From NCBI GenBank assembly GCA_010093485.1, contig MU001492.1, forward strand, positions 973,293-1,037,292: a stretch of DNA of 64,000 bases, written 5' to 3'. Source of the DNA: Karstenula rhodostoma CBS 690.94 (taxonomy: Eukaryota > Ascomycota > Dothideomycetes > Pleosporales > Didymosphaeriaceae). Positions 49,800-60,028 of the stretch are shown piece by piece (within the stretch, counting starts at the first letter, position 1; every line of letters begins with the position of its first letter). The position numbers were made by a program, and so were the translations under genes. The notes beneath the pieces are model-generated. The model saw only the letters and a program-made list of their open reading frames with translations. It ran no database searches and had not been told where the DNA came from.

Positions 49800-50743
49800 T
49801 ATAGTATAGTATTATATAATATTTATATAAGTTAATATTTAGTTAATAAAATATAGTACTATAGATATCTTTCTCTTTTATTATAAATAGTATTATTCTT
49901 TAGAGTCTTTTAATAGATTTATTATTTATAATAAATAAAGTAAGGAAGTAAACTATTATAGTAGAGCTTTTATATAGCTAGCTAAACCTTAGGTCTATAT
50001 ATTACCTAATTAAGATACTTTTTTTAAGCCTTCTTATTAGCTAAAAAAAAGCTATTTAAGCGTTTCAATTAGCTCTTAAAACGCGACGTAATAATGTTAA
50101 TCCGGGCCAGGAAAATCTAAACTAGGCCTAATTAGGAAATCTAAAATACTAAAATTACTAAGTAAACTTTTCTCTTTAAATAGAACTAAAAATTATATTT
50201 CTAGCTTTAATAATAATTAAGTTATAGCTATTTCTAGTTTTATAGTAATAAACGCTGAGATTTAATTACCTAAATAGGAAGTTTAGATATCTAAGTACTT
50301 TAAAAGTCTAAATATATTTATTCTTTAAGCCCTATTTAATAGTGTAAAAATTATAGTTTTAGCTTATATAATTGTAGAGATATTTAAGATTTAAACTTTC
50401 TAGGTTTTTTTAAAATCTTTAAGTATATTTAAAAATATTAACTACTTAGAAAAAAAAATTTATAAATTACTATTATATTATACTACTAACTATAAGTAGT
50501 TTAGTCTAGAAACTATTATAATTAGGTAATTAGGTAAAAAGTTATAAAGTATTAAAATATAGAGTTCTACTAAGAATTATCTCTATAGAAAATAATAAAT
50601 TTAATATTAAGTTTTAACTAAAATACTATATTAGTACTAACCTAATATTTATATTAGAAAGAAAAATTATAGTACCTTTTATTACTTACTTATTTAATAG
50701 TTTAATTCTCTTAACTATTCTTAATTATTTTTAACCTATACTT
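49800..50743. other. Unassigned stretch with a weakly RIP-mutated patch
   Basis: No domain, terminal repeat or homologue within the window. Between about 50050 and 50390 several CA and TG dinucleotides survive (50066, 50095, 50107, 50255, 50343, 50373), together with gcg and ccgggcc, which is exceptional here. One ATG at 50094. Possibly single-copy DNA lightly mutated by leakage from neighbouring repeats. Confidence 0.5.
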
Positions 50744-51717
50744 ACTTAAAACTATATATATTTATAGTATATTCTATTATATTTAATACTTTTATAGTAT
50801 ACTATACCTAGGAGTTTATTTATATTTAAAAATTACTTTAAAAACTATATTATTTAGCTTTATATAAACGTTTTATTTATAAATATCTTTATTTCTATAA
50901 CTTATAAAAAATATATATTTTATAATATATTATTTATTTAAAATATATATTTAAGGTATATAATATATTTAAAGTAGATAATTTAAATATATTATACTTC
51001 TAAACTTAAGAACTTTTAAGAATTAATTAATATACTATCTTTATTAATATATCTCTTTTTACTTTAAATATATACTATAATTCCTATAATAAGCTATTTA
51101 ATAATACTTTATTAGTATATCTAGAGTTTAATATTTAGAGTAATAACTAGACTAATATCTAAACTAATACCTAGACTAATATATATACTATTATCTAGAC
51201 TAATACCTACTCTAATCTCTATTTACTTAAAACTATTTCTATTTATAGTATATTCTACTATATTTAATCTTTTTATAATATATTATATCTAGTACTCTAT
51301 TTATATTTAAAAATTACTTTAAAAGCTTTATTATTTAGTTAAATATAAATATTTTATTTATAAATATTTAGATTTCTATAATTTAAAAAAAAAAATATAT
51401 TTCCTAATATACTATTTATCTAAAATATATATTTAAGGTATATAATATAATTAGAGTATAGAGTTACTTTATTTATATTATTTAAGTAGTTAATTTAAAT
51501 ATACTATATTTCTAAATTTAAAAACCTTTTTAAATTTATTTATATACTATCCTTATTACTATATCCCTTCTTTACTTAAATATATAGTATAATTTCTATA
51601 TTATATTATTTAATTATACTTTATTAGTATAGTTATAGTCTAATATTTAGACTAATATCTAAACTAATATTTAGACTAATATCTAGTTTAATATCTAGAC
51701 TTATACCTATACTAATA
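50744..51717. repeat. Tandem duplication, period about 481 bp, two copies
   Basis: The block starting acttaaaactat at 50744 begins again at 51225 and stays recognisable to about 51705, sharing features such as aaaatatatatttaaggtata and a tail of short actaatatctaga words. The two copies have diverged by more than RIP transitions and small indels. Purpose unknown. It may be an old satellite pair. Confidence 0.75.
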
Positions 51718-52040
51718 TACTAGAAAGTATCTAGTATCTATTATAAAGCTAGTAGGGTTTATATATACTATTATTAGTATATAGAAAATAGATTAGGGAA
51801 GGAGTAGCTATTAGATTATTATATTAATCTAGAATAGCTATCTATAGTAGGTAGTAACTAGAAGAATAAGTTAAATAATAAAATATAGCTTAAAAAGCTA
51901 CTAAAGGCTTAGTAGTATAGGAATAGTTTTTTTTTAGAAATATTTTAGTAATTTAATTATACTAAGTAACCTTATTTAATTAGATAGTAGATAAGTTATC
52001 TATATATTATTTAATTAGCTAGCTAGACTATACTATAATA
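51718..52040 (-). repeat. Probable 3' LTR of chromovirus I
   Basis: About 323 bp next to a polypurine tract and chromodomain. On the minus strand it begins tattatagtatagtctagc, has a tatataaa box two thirds in, and ends ctttctagta (TG..CA after RIP). No second copy lies within the window, so its left boundary is inferred from the terminal bases. Confidence 0.6.
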
Positions 52041-52055
52041 GTACTCCCTCTCTTA

Positions 52056-52688
52056 GGTTAAAACTTCTATAAAATAACTTACTTTAGGTTAAATTTATTT
52101 AGATATTAGTAGTAGAAGTTCCTAATAAGCTCTATTATACCCTCTAGATATTTAGTAGGTTTAGAGGTAGGGTCTAAGTATTCTATCTATTTAATAGTAT
52201 AATATAAGTATAGTTTTTTTCTACTATAGTATTTTTAAAAGAAGTTAACTACCTCTTTTATCTTAAATTAGTTAATACTATCTATTTTAATAGATAGTAG
52301 TAGAGGTTATAGCTATTTAGATATATAGTTCTCTAAAATAGATTATAGTAGATTTATATTAAATATAAAATAGACTCTTATTATAATAGATAACTCTAGT
52401 TTATAGGTATAAGTACTAACTATTTTTTTAATAGTAAATAGACTTAGGTTTTTCTAGTCTAGTTTCTTTTAGGGTTATTAGGTCTAGATATTCTTTATAT
52501 TTAGCTAAATCTTTTTTCTAAAATAATAATAGTAGATAGGCTTTCTTCTTTAGTTAATATAGTTTTTCTAATAGGCTTAGACGGTAATTATTTTATTATA
52601 GTAGAAGTTATAGATTTTTTATATCTATTTAGTAAATAGAGTAGTATTTTATATAGTAGAGTAAATATTAGAATAGATTAGTTTAGAG
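52056..52688 (-). pseudogene. Integrase C-terminus and chromodomain of chromovirus I
   Basis: Minus strand. W-L-N-x-K-N-I..KKLDWKNLGPFTI-like segment at about 52500-52400 (integrase GPY/F-type region), I-H-P-I-F-H-I-N-L-L near 52350. A chromodomain follows at about 52250-52095 (E-V-V-N..Y-Y-S, Y-P-D-P-T-x-E-P-T-E-Y-L-E). Completes the integrase at 60021-61060. Chromodomains of this class direct integration to heterochromatin. Interrupted by stops. Confidence 0.82.
52681..52688. repeat. Candidate 8-bp target duplication of the hAT (left)
   Basis: gtttagag here, gtctagat at 60021-60028: six of eight match, one difference being C/T. Eight bases is the hAT length, but the mismatch leaves doubt. 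Confidence 0.5.
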
Positions 52689-52698
52689 TAGTAAATAG

Positions 52699-54580
52699 GT
52701 AGGGGTTAGATTAGAATTAGGGTCTTATATAAGTATACCTAACCCTAACCTAACCCCTATTTAAGTTTTTAGTTATTTTTTTAGATAGGGGTTAGGTAGG
52801 GATTATATAGACTCTAGATTAGGGTAGAGTTTTAGATAATAGGGTTAGAATAGGTCTTATTAAGTTAAAATATATTCTAAAGTTATTATAGCTAATTATT
52901 ATAGCTAAATAAAATTCCTATAGTTTAGAATATAAATATAAATAAAGTTCTATATTAAAAAATATAGTAAGAAATAGAATAAGAAATATTTTAGTTAACT
53001 AGAATTTTAAAATATATATTTTTAGGAATTAAAAATATATAGTTTATTATAGATAATTATTATAGATATAGACACTAAGTTTTATTTAAATATAGTAAAT
53101 ACTATCTAAATTATATCTACTAGAAACCTTAAAACTAAAGCTTTTATTATAACTAAGACTTAGAAACTATAATTAGAACCTAGAAACTAGAACTAAAACC
53201 TAGAAACTAGAACTAAAATCTAGAAACTAGAACTAAAACCTAGAAATTAGAATTAGAATTAAAATCCTATTTATATACTAAAACCTATATACTAGAACTT
53301 ATTATATTATTACTATATAAGCTAAGAGTTCCTTACTTAAATAGTAATATACTTAGTATAGATTATATTTATATTATAATCTATTCTAGTTAGTAAAGAT
53401 AGGTAAAAGACTAGAAATTAAATTATATACCTTTTAAATATCTAACTAGAAAGGCTTTAGTAAACTCTTATAGAACCTTAAAAGTACTTAATTAGAATTA
53501 GAAATTTAAATAGCTAAAATTATAATAAGTAATTTTATATATAAGTCTTAAGAATAGTAGCTTTTTAAGAAGAAGTTTAGTAGACTTCTAGTATTACTTA
53601 ATTTAATAAAAAGTAATAGCTATATATAATTAGCTTAAAGCTATAATAATAAACTATAATAACTTATTATCTAGCTTATAGTAGTTCTTCTTCTTAGGCT
53701 TCTTAGGGGGGGGTACTTTATAGGTAGTTTTATTTATAAAGTTTAACTTAGGTATCTTACTACTAGTAGAAACTTAAATACTAGTTTACTTAGTTTTTAC
53801 TATAGTAGAAAGATTAGTATTAGGGTAAAGGTTTATTATTCTTATATAGATTATATTTATATAGTATTATATAATTACTAAGTTTTATATAATTACTAAA
53901 TATTATATAATTACTAAGTATTATATTATTAAAATACTATACTAGACCTATAAATAACCTACCTAAAATTAGCTAATTTAATACTTATATTTATACTTAA
54001 ATAATTATATATCTTTATTACTATCCTTTCCTACTCCTATATAATAAAGTATATTAAATATAAATTATCTAAAACTTTACTTTTTAATACTTTAATTTCT
54101 AATAAATTTATATATAAAGAGTTTTTTATACTAATAAAAATATTTATTCTAGTTTTTTATTATAGCTATTACTAATTTATATAGGGTTAGGCCTTTAAAG
54201 TTAATAAAGTTAGCTAAATCCTTATACTTTATAGTTAAGTTAGTTCTAAGAAAGGCTACCCTATAAATTTTAAGTTAATATATAAAGGTAAACTTAGTAT
54301 AAGTAGCTATATAATTTAGTAAAGAGACTATACTACTTTTTATTCTAAAAAAGACTAAGTTATTAAGAAAGCCTAGACTTTAGATTATTAAGTAAGAGTC
54401 TAGTTTAAGAAGAAGCTATAAAAGAATTCTAAGTATAATACTTTATTAGAAATAGATAAAGCTATAATATTTAAAAATAGATAAGAAAGTAAGACTAAGA
54501 GGTATTTTAATAACTAGAAAAATAGTTAGTATTATTATAGGTTTTTATTATATCTATTTACTTTTTAATAACTAAATAGC
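52699..54580 (+). other. Left part of the hAT: no domain recognised
   Basis: About 1.9 kb between the left terminus and the inserted element. The first 160 bp share ggggttag-type words with the right end. A Lys/Arg-rich stretch on the plus strand (about 54280-54540) could be the transposase N-terminus, but I cannot identify a BED finger. A G run (ggggggggg) lies at 53706-53714. Short tandem ttatataattactaaat words lie at 53865-53935. Confidence 0.45.
53161..53260. repeat. 20-bp minisatellite, five units
   Basis: Units start at 53161, 53181, 53201, 53221 and 53241. Consensus tagaaactagaactaaaacc, exactly 20 bp, with one or a few changes per unit. Confidence 0.92.
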
Positions 54581-54714
54581 TAGTCTAGATTCTAATCCAG
54601 GCCTATAGGACTATATAGTATACTTATAATAGGAGAGAGCTTTTTATTGCCTCACTAGCGTTGTATAGTATTATAGTGTTATGGCGTTACTATATTATAT
54701 AACGCGCGTAGGTA

Positions 54715-54861
54715 GGTTACTACTTAGTTAATTAAGTCTAGTACTATAGGTATCCTTTTTTCTCTCTTATTATAAATAGTACTATCCTTTAGAGCTATTT
54801 AATAGAACTATATAGTACCTCTAAATATTTCCTTATTACTAGGTAGTTATAATAGTAACTT

Positions 54862-54896
<35 letters not shown>
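54715..54896 (+). repeat. Left F arm (inverted repeat) ending in A29
   Basis: Complementary to 55711-55882 apart from RIP-type changes. Ends in a 29-base A run at 54868-54896. A less mutated stretch (gcctcactagcgttg, gtgttatggcg, acgcgcg) at 54648-54714 adjoins it. Confidence 0.85.
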
Positions 54897-54898
<2 letters not shown>

Positions 54899-55710
54899 AA
54901 ATAGCTTAAGTTAAAGCTTTCTCTTATCTAAAAAAAATAGGCTAATATCTAGAATAAAATTAACTAAAGGGTCTTTAATAATATAATTAAAAAATTAGTA
55001 ATTATAACTTTATTCTCTACTTTAAATAAGTTTTTAAGTTATAGTACTACTTAGGTTTAGAGTACTAGTAGTATATTAAATAAGATTAAGTATAAAATCT
55101 ACTAAAAAGAAAAAAAGAAGTTTAATATCTACTTCTTTAAAAATATTAAAAAGAAGACTAAGTATTTATAATTTATATAGAACCTTTTACCTAAAAAGAT
55201 AGAAATAGTATCTAAAGATAAATTTAAATAAGTTATTATAAAATTTTATTATATATATATACTAATTATAATAGGGAACTAAACCTTCTAGCCCTATTAA
55301 TAATAGAAGGTAAAACTAAGGATACTAATAATATATATACTAAGTTTAAGGAGAATAAGTATACTAAAAAGAAAAATTAGAACTTTAAAATTAAAATAAT
55401 ATATAGTAAGGGTAAAGATACCTATAATAAAGATATCTTAGGTAGTAATAATAATAAGAAGAATAATAATAAAGAGGATAATAATAAGGAGAAGAATAAT
55501 AATAAGAAGTTTAGGTTTAAGGGCTTTAATAATTAAAATATATTTTATATATTTTAATATATAAATAATACTTAGTATTAATTATAGCTAGTTATTATAT
55601 ACTTATAGTTATATAATATTTTATTCTAAAAAATACTATAATATTCTAATTAATATTTTAATAAATATAATAATATATATACTACTTTCTAAATCTATTA
55701 TATTCTTTAG
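54897..55710 (+). other. F core interior, decayed frame of unknown product
   Basis: About 0.8 kb between the arms. A plus-strand frame is Lys/Arg-rich in the first half and ends in an aat/aag trinucleotide run (55445-55512), i.e. an Asn/Lys-rich or Gln/Glu-rich tract depending on frame. No transposase motif recognised, so the element may be non-autonomous. Confidence 0.4.
55445..55512. repeat. Trinucleotide run (aat/aag/gag)
   Basis: Nearly continuous triplets aat, aag, gat and gag over about 68 bp inside the F core. Confidence 0.85.
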
Positions 55711-55882
55711 TTTTTTTTTTTTTTTTTTTAATATAAAGTTACTATTATAACTACCTAGTAATAAGGAAATATTTAGAGGTATTATATAGTTCTATTAAAT
55801 AGCTTTAAAGGATAGTACTATTTATAATAAGAGAGAAAAAAGGGTACCTATAATACTAGGCTTAATTAACTAAGTATTAACC
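55711..55882 (-). repeat. Right F arm (inverted repeat) starting with T19
   Basis: T run at 55711-55729 followed by aatataaagttactattata, complement of the left arm. The same T run plus aatataaagtta reappears at 63964-64000. Confidence 0.85.
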
Positions 55883-56962
55883 TACCTATATATATTATAT
55901 AATATAGTAATACTATAATACTATAATACTATATAACGCTAGTAGGGTAGTATATTCCTTATTTACTAATATCTAATACGCCCTACTAATTATAGAGAAG
56001 TCACGAAATATTAAAGATATTACGATTTAAAAAAGAATATAAAAGAAAGGTTATCTACTAGTAATAAATAACTTATAATACTATATATAAAGGCTAGCTT
56101 TTATAAAAAGAGACCTATACTATATCTCTATTAAAATAGCTAATAATAATAAGTAACTAATTCTTAGTAATAAATATAATATAATATATACTAGTAGTAA
56201 GCCTATTAGTAACCTAGATATATCTAACTATATATATTATAAAATTTAATATATTATCTAATAAGTTAATCTTTATTAGTATAATAATTAACCTAGTATA
56301 TAAATACTATAAGTTATAATTATAGAGTCTATTAGTAAGTTTTTTATATATATATATATATATAGTATTACTAACCTAGGGTAGAATTACCTCTATAGTA
56401 GTTAACTAGGAATAGGGACTTTACTAGTAAATAGTAAGAGCTAATTATAATAGTTCTTAATAGTTAAAAAAAGCTAGACTTTATAGTAAAGGTAATTATA
56501 ATTAAGTTAAAGTAACCTATATAATTAATAAATATAAAATAGGTAGTAATAGTTTTATAGGATATATAAGGAAATAGCGGGTAATATTAATAGTAATAAT
56601 AGGTAGGTAATATTAATAGTAATAATAAATAAGTAATATTAATAGTAATAATAAATAGGTAATATTAATAGTAATAATAGGTAGATAATATTAATAGTAA
56701 TAATAGGTAGATAGTATTAATAGTAATAATAATAGTAATAGGGTAATATACTAAGTTATAAGCTATAAGCTATAGGTAAAAGTTAAGAATATTAGTAAAT
56801 ATAGGTAAGAAGAGTTAGTATTAAATAACTATTAGTTAGTATTATACTAATAATAAAAAAAGTATAAAAATATATAAAATAAGTATTAAAAAAGGATAAA
56901 AAGCTCTCTTCTATTATAAGTATACTATATAGTTCTATAGGCCTAGATTAGAATCTAGACTA
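55883..56962 (+). mobile_element. Element C3, most complete C copy (1080 bp)
   Basis: Reference copy of family C. Homologous to C1 (reverse, split by D) and C2. Right terminus agacta corresponds to aggcta elsewhere. No open frame or transposase seen. It contains the expanded 26-bp array at 56581-56732. Confidence 0.7.
56581..56732. repeat. 26-bp tandem array, about six units
   Basis: Unit gtaatattaatagtaataat plus six variable bases; starts at 56581, 56607, 56633 and onward every 26 bp. C1 (about 6205-6280) has about two units and C2 about one, so copy number varies between elements. Confidence 0.9.
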
Positions 56963-56999
56963 ATTCTTTAGTTACTATTTTTTTTTTCTAAAGGTTTTA

Positions 57000-59430
57000 T
57001 TACCTTCTAACTTTATTTAATATAGTAAGCCTTAAGTCTAATTTAGGTAAAAGCTTACTCTTAAAACTTTATTAATTTAAACTTAATATAACCTATATTA
57101 CTATAGGAGGAAAGAAATAAATTATAAACTTTCTTTAATACTTTTAATATAATAATACTAAGACTTTTATAGATAAAAGGATCTATAAAAGATAAAAAGC
57201 CTAGTAAGGAAGTATAACTTAGGCTAAAGATTCTACTAATTTTTACTTTTACTAGAATAGTAACTTATATATAGGTACTATATAGAGGTAGTTTAGTAAA
57301 GTTATAAATATTCTTACTAGTTATCTATTTATATTCTATTATAACTATAGTTCTATACTTATATATCTAATTCTAAAAAGTATTAGTACTAAGTATATAC
57401 TTAACTATTATAATATAAAATAGTATAAAATTATTATAATAACTATTTATTCTAAATTATTTATAATAACTTTCTATTCTACTACTACTAGAAATTTTAA
57501 ACTTACTAGAATACTACTATTCTCTAAAGAGGTATTTAAAAGTAAGTTAGTATATATTATTATTAATAATAACTAGTTTTTTTACTTAGTTAAGTAACTA
57601 TTCTTTTAGCGTTTTCTTAAATTTCTTAGGCTAAGTATTAAAAAGATTAGTTAATATAAGTTTAAACTTATATTTAAAAAGAAATTTATTAAAGTTAAAA
57701 TAGAACTTTTTTATAACTTTAGTAAAAAGACTAAAATATCTCTTACTCTTAATATATAATCTATAAATAACTATCTTAGTTTTCTTACTATTAAAGATTA
57801 CTATATTAATAATAACTAGTAACTTTAGTATAGATTACTTAACTTTATTTTAATTTATAGAAGGTATACTAGTATCTCTATAGTAGTAGAAGTACTTTAA
57901 ATATTATTAGCTATAGATATAGAATAATAACTACTAGTAATTACTTATAATAATACTAGTAATAATACTATACTAGCTATAATACTTTAAAGTAAACTCT
58001 AAGTAATAGGTATAAAGTAGAAGTATATAAAAAATATAATTTTATACCTTATCTATATTATTAATCTTATTATTTAGAATATTATTTAGTATTTTAAATT
58101 CTCTACTTTAGATAAAATAGAGGCTATAGAGACCCTATAGAGGTACTATATAAATAATATTAAGTTATAGGTATTAGTACTAAATTCCCTCTATAAGATA
58201 AGTAGGTATTATTATAGTTATTTATTATAGTTTTTTATTACTAATTAAGGTAATATAGCTCTATACTATCTATATTACTATTAATTACTTACTATAATAT
58301 TTTAAGCGCTTTATTCTTATATAAAAGGATAAGGAGCTAAAGAAGTACCTCTCTATTATATATAATATAAAGACTTAATAGAATTTAATATATAATATAT
58401 ATATATATATTATTTACCTTTAGAACTATATTAATAAATAGCTCTAAACTAAAATTATATAAAAGACTAGCTTAAATATTTCTAGTTTAGAAAGTAGTAA
58501 GGTTTTTAAGGTAGATTTCTATAATTTTAAATAACTCTAGCTATTATTAACTAAGTAGTATTATTATAAGCTTATTATAAAGATATTTAAGAACTTTAAG
58601 AATATAACTATATTTTTTAGCTAGAATTAGTAGCCTTAGATTTTATATATCTAGTTTATATATAACTACCTTTTTAACTTCCTTAATAAGATAATAGATA
58701 ACTTAGGTAAGAATTAAAATAATAGAAAAGGGATAACTTAATATAATATTATAAAAGCTATAGTTAAAAGGGGTTAAATAAAACTATTAAAGTACTATAT
58801 AAAAATAAAAGGTAAATATAGATACCTATTTAACTATATAATAATACTAAATCTAAGTTAGAAACTTACTATATATAAGGTATATTATTATAGCCTTTTA
58901 TTATATAAATATTCTAACTATTTATATAGAATAAAATATAAAAGGTTTAAAATAAATATATATACTAATAAGAGTTTTTTAAGTATTTTAACTACTATAA
59001 TTCTTTAGAATAAAGAGATATTACTCTAGCTTTAATAATATATTCTAGAAGAAACTAGGCTAATAAATAGTTTTATAAACTATAATAGTAATTAGTAAGT
59101 AATTTATTCTAGCTTTTTAGTTCTATTTTATATAATATAGAGGAAGACCTATAAGGGGTAATTTACTAAAAAGATAAACTCTATTTTAGCTTATTTTATA
59201 TAAAATAAAATAAAGATTTTAATTTTCTTAAATAGTAAAAATTTAATAAAGAAGCTTATCCTTACCTTACTTAGGTTATAAAAGATATTCTAGTAATACT
59301 AATTATTAAAGTTAGAGTAAAGTATATTTTTAATTTAGTAAGAGATATAATTAGAGATTAAAGGTATAATTTTACTACTAATATAATTTAAAAGTTTTTA
59401 ATATTTAAGGATACTATTACTTAAGAGATA
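57000..59430 (+). pseudogene. hAT transposase, RIP-inactivated
   Basis: Plus strand. The middle section (57720-57900) reads K-I-S-L-T-L-N-I and, further on, F-I-P-I-E-G-I-H-T, matching the catalytic-core pattern of fungal hAT transposases (S-L-x-L-D-x-W-T-S, then G-x-H-T). The dimerisation domain near the C-terminus (59250-59410) reads A-Y-P-Y-L-T, D-I-L-V-I-L and F-N-L-V-R-D-I-I-R-D-Q-R, the YP..A.DILAIP..ER.F.....R form of hATC. The N-terminal zinc finger could not be resolved, perhaps because the foldback element at 54581-56962 separates it. Frequent TAA/TAG, no start codon. The product would cut and paste the element using its short inverted ends. Confidence 0.8.
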
Positions 59431-60028
59431 GATAATAATCTAAACTTTAAAATTAAAAGTAGAACTAATAAAGATAGTAGTTAGTTTAGAGATTTATATA
59501 AGCTTTTAAGTAATATATATAAGCCTAAGCTATTAATATAAGTAGATAAGAAAAAAAAAATAAAAGAGAAAAAAAATAAAAATATTTCTAAATAAAAAAT
59601 TATATAAAGTAGCTAAAGGGAAGGAATAGCCCCTCTACTATAAAAGTACTAAAGGCTATAGTAATATTTAGAGTAGTTATTACTATAATAAATAATTATA
59701 ATAAATATATATATAAATTATTAAATCTAAAGTTAATTATAAGTAATAAAAATAGAATTTTAATTTATACCTATTTATTATATAATATCTATTAATAGAA
59801 TAATTTAGTTACTATATTATATAGGTAACTTAGATAGGTATACTAATCTTACCCCTATCTATACTTTAACTATCCCTACTTAACTATAACCTATACTTTA
59901 ACTACCTCTACCCTAATTCTAATCTATACTTTAACTATTCCTACCCTAACCCCTATTTAGGATCTATATAATCCTAATCTAATCTATACCTAAATATAGG
60001 TATATCTAATCTATTTACTAGTCTAGAT

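Larger units (their letters stand above)
54581..56962 (+). mobile_element. Foldback-like element with C arms and F core
   Basis: Three parts. C' (54581-54714) is a reversed, internally deleted C: 66 bp of one end fused to the other end. The F core (54715-55882) has ~180-bp inverted arms closed by poly(A)/poly(T). C3 (55883-56962) is a full forward C. Outer ends are complementary (tagtctagattctaatc and its complement at 56946-56962). The same C/F junction on both sides suggests one element whose inverted arms are C plus the F arm, with ~930 bp lost from the left arm. No matching target duplication found. Confidence 0.6.
52689..60020 (+). mobile_element. hAT DNA transposon, split by an inverted-arm element
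   Basis: A perfect 10-bp inverted terminus tagtaaatag (52689-52698 and complement of 60011-60020), similar purine-rich subterminal sequence at both ends (about 52700-52860 and 59830-60000), an 8-bp candidate duplication and an hAT transposase inside. Without the insert at 54581-56962 it is about 4.95 kb. It sits in the integrase of chromovirus I. Confidence 0.7.

Noticed and set aside
52700..52860. Telomere-like ggttag/ccctaa words (also 59830-60000)
   Set aside because: They are irregular, occur as inverted subterminal sequence at both ends of the hAT transposon, and do not form a regular TTAGGG array.
55445..55512. Functional Asn/Lys- or Gln-repeat protein
   Set aside because: It is a simple triplet run inside a non-coding or decayed F core with no open frame around it.
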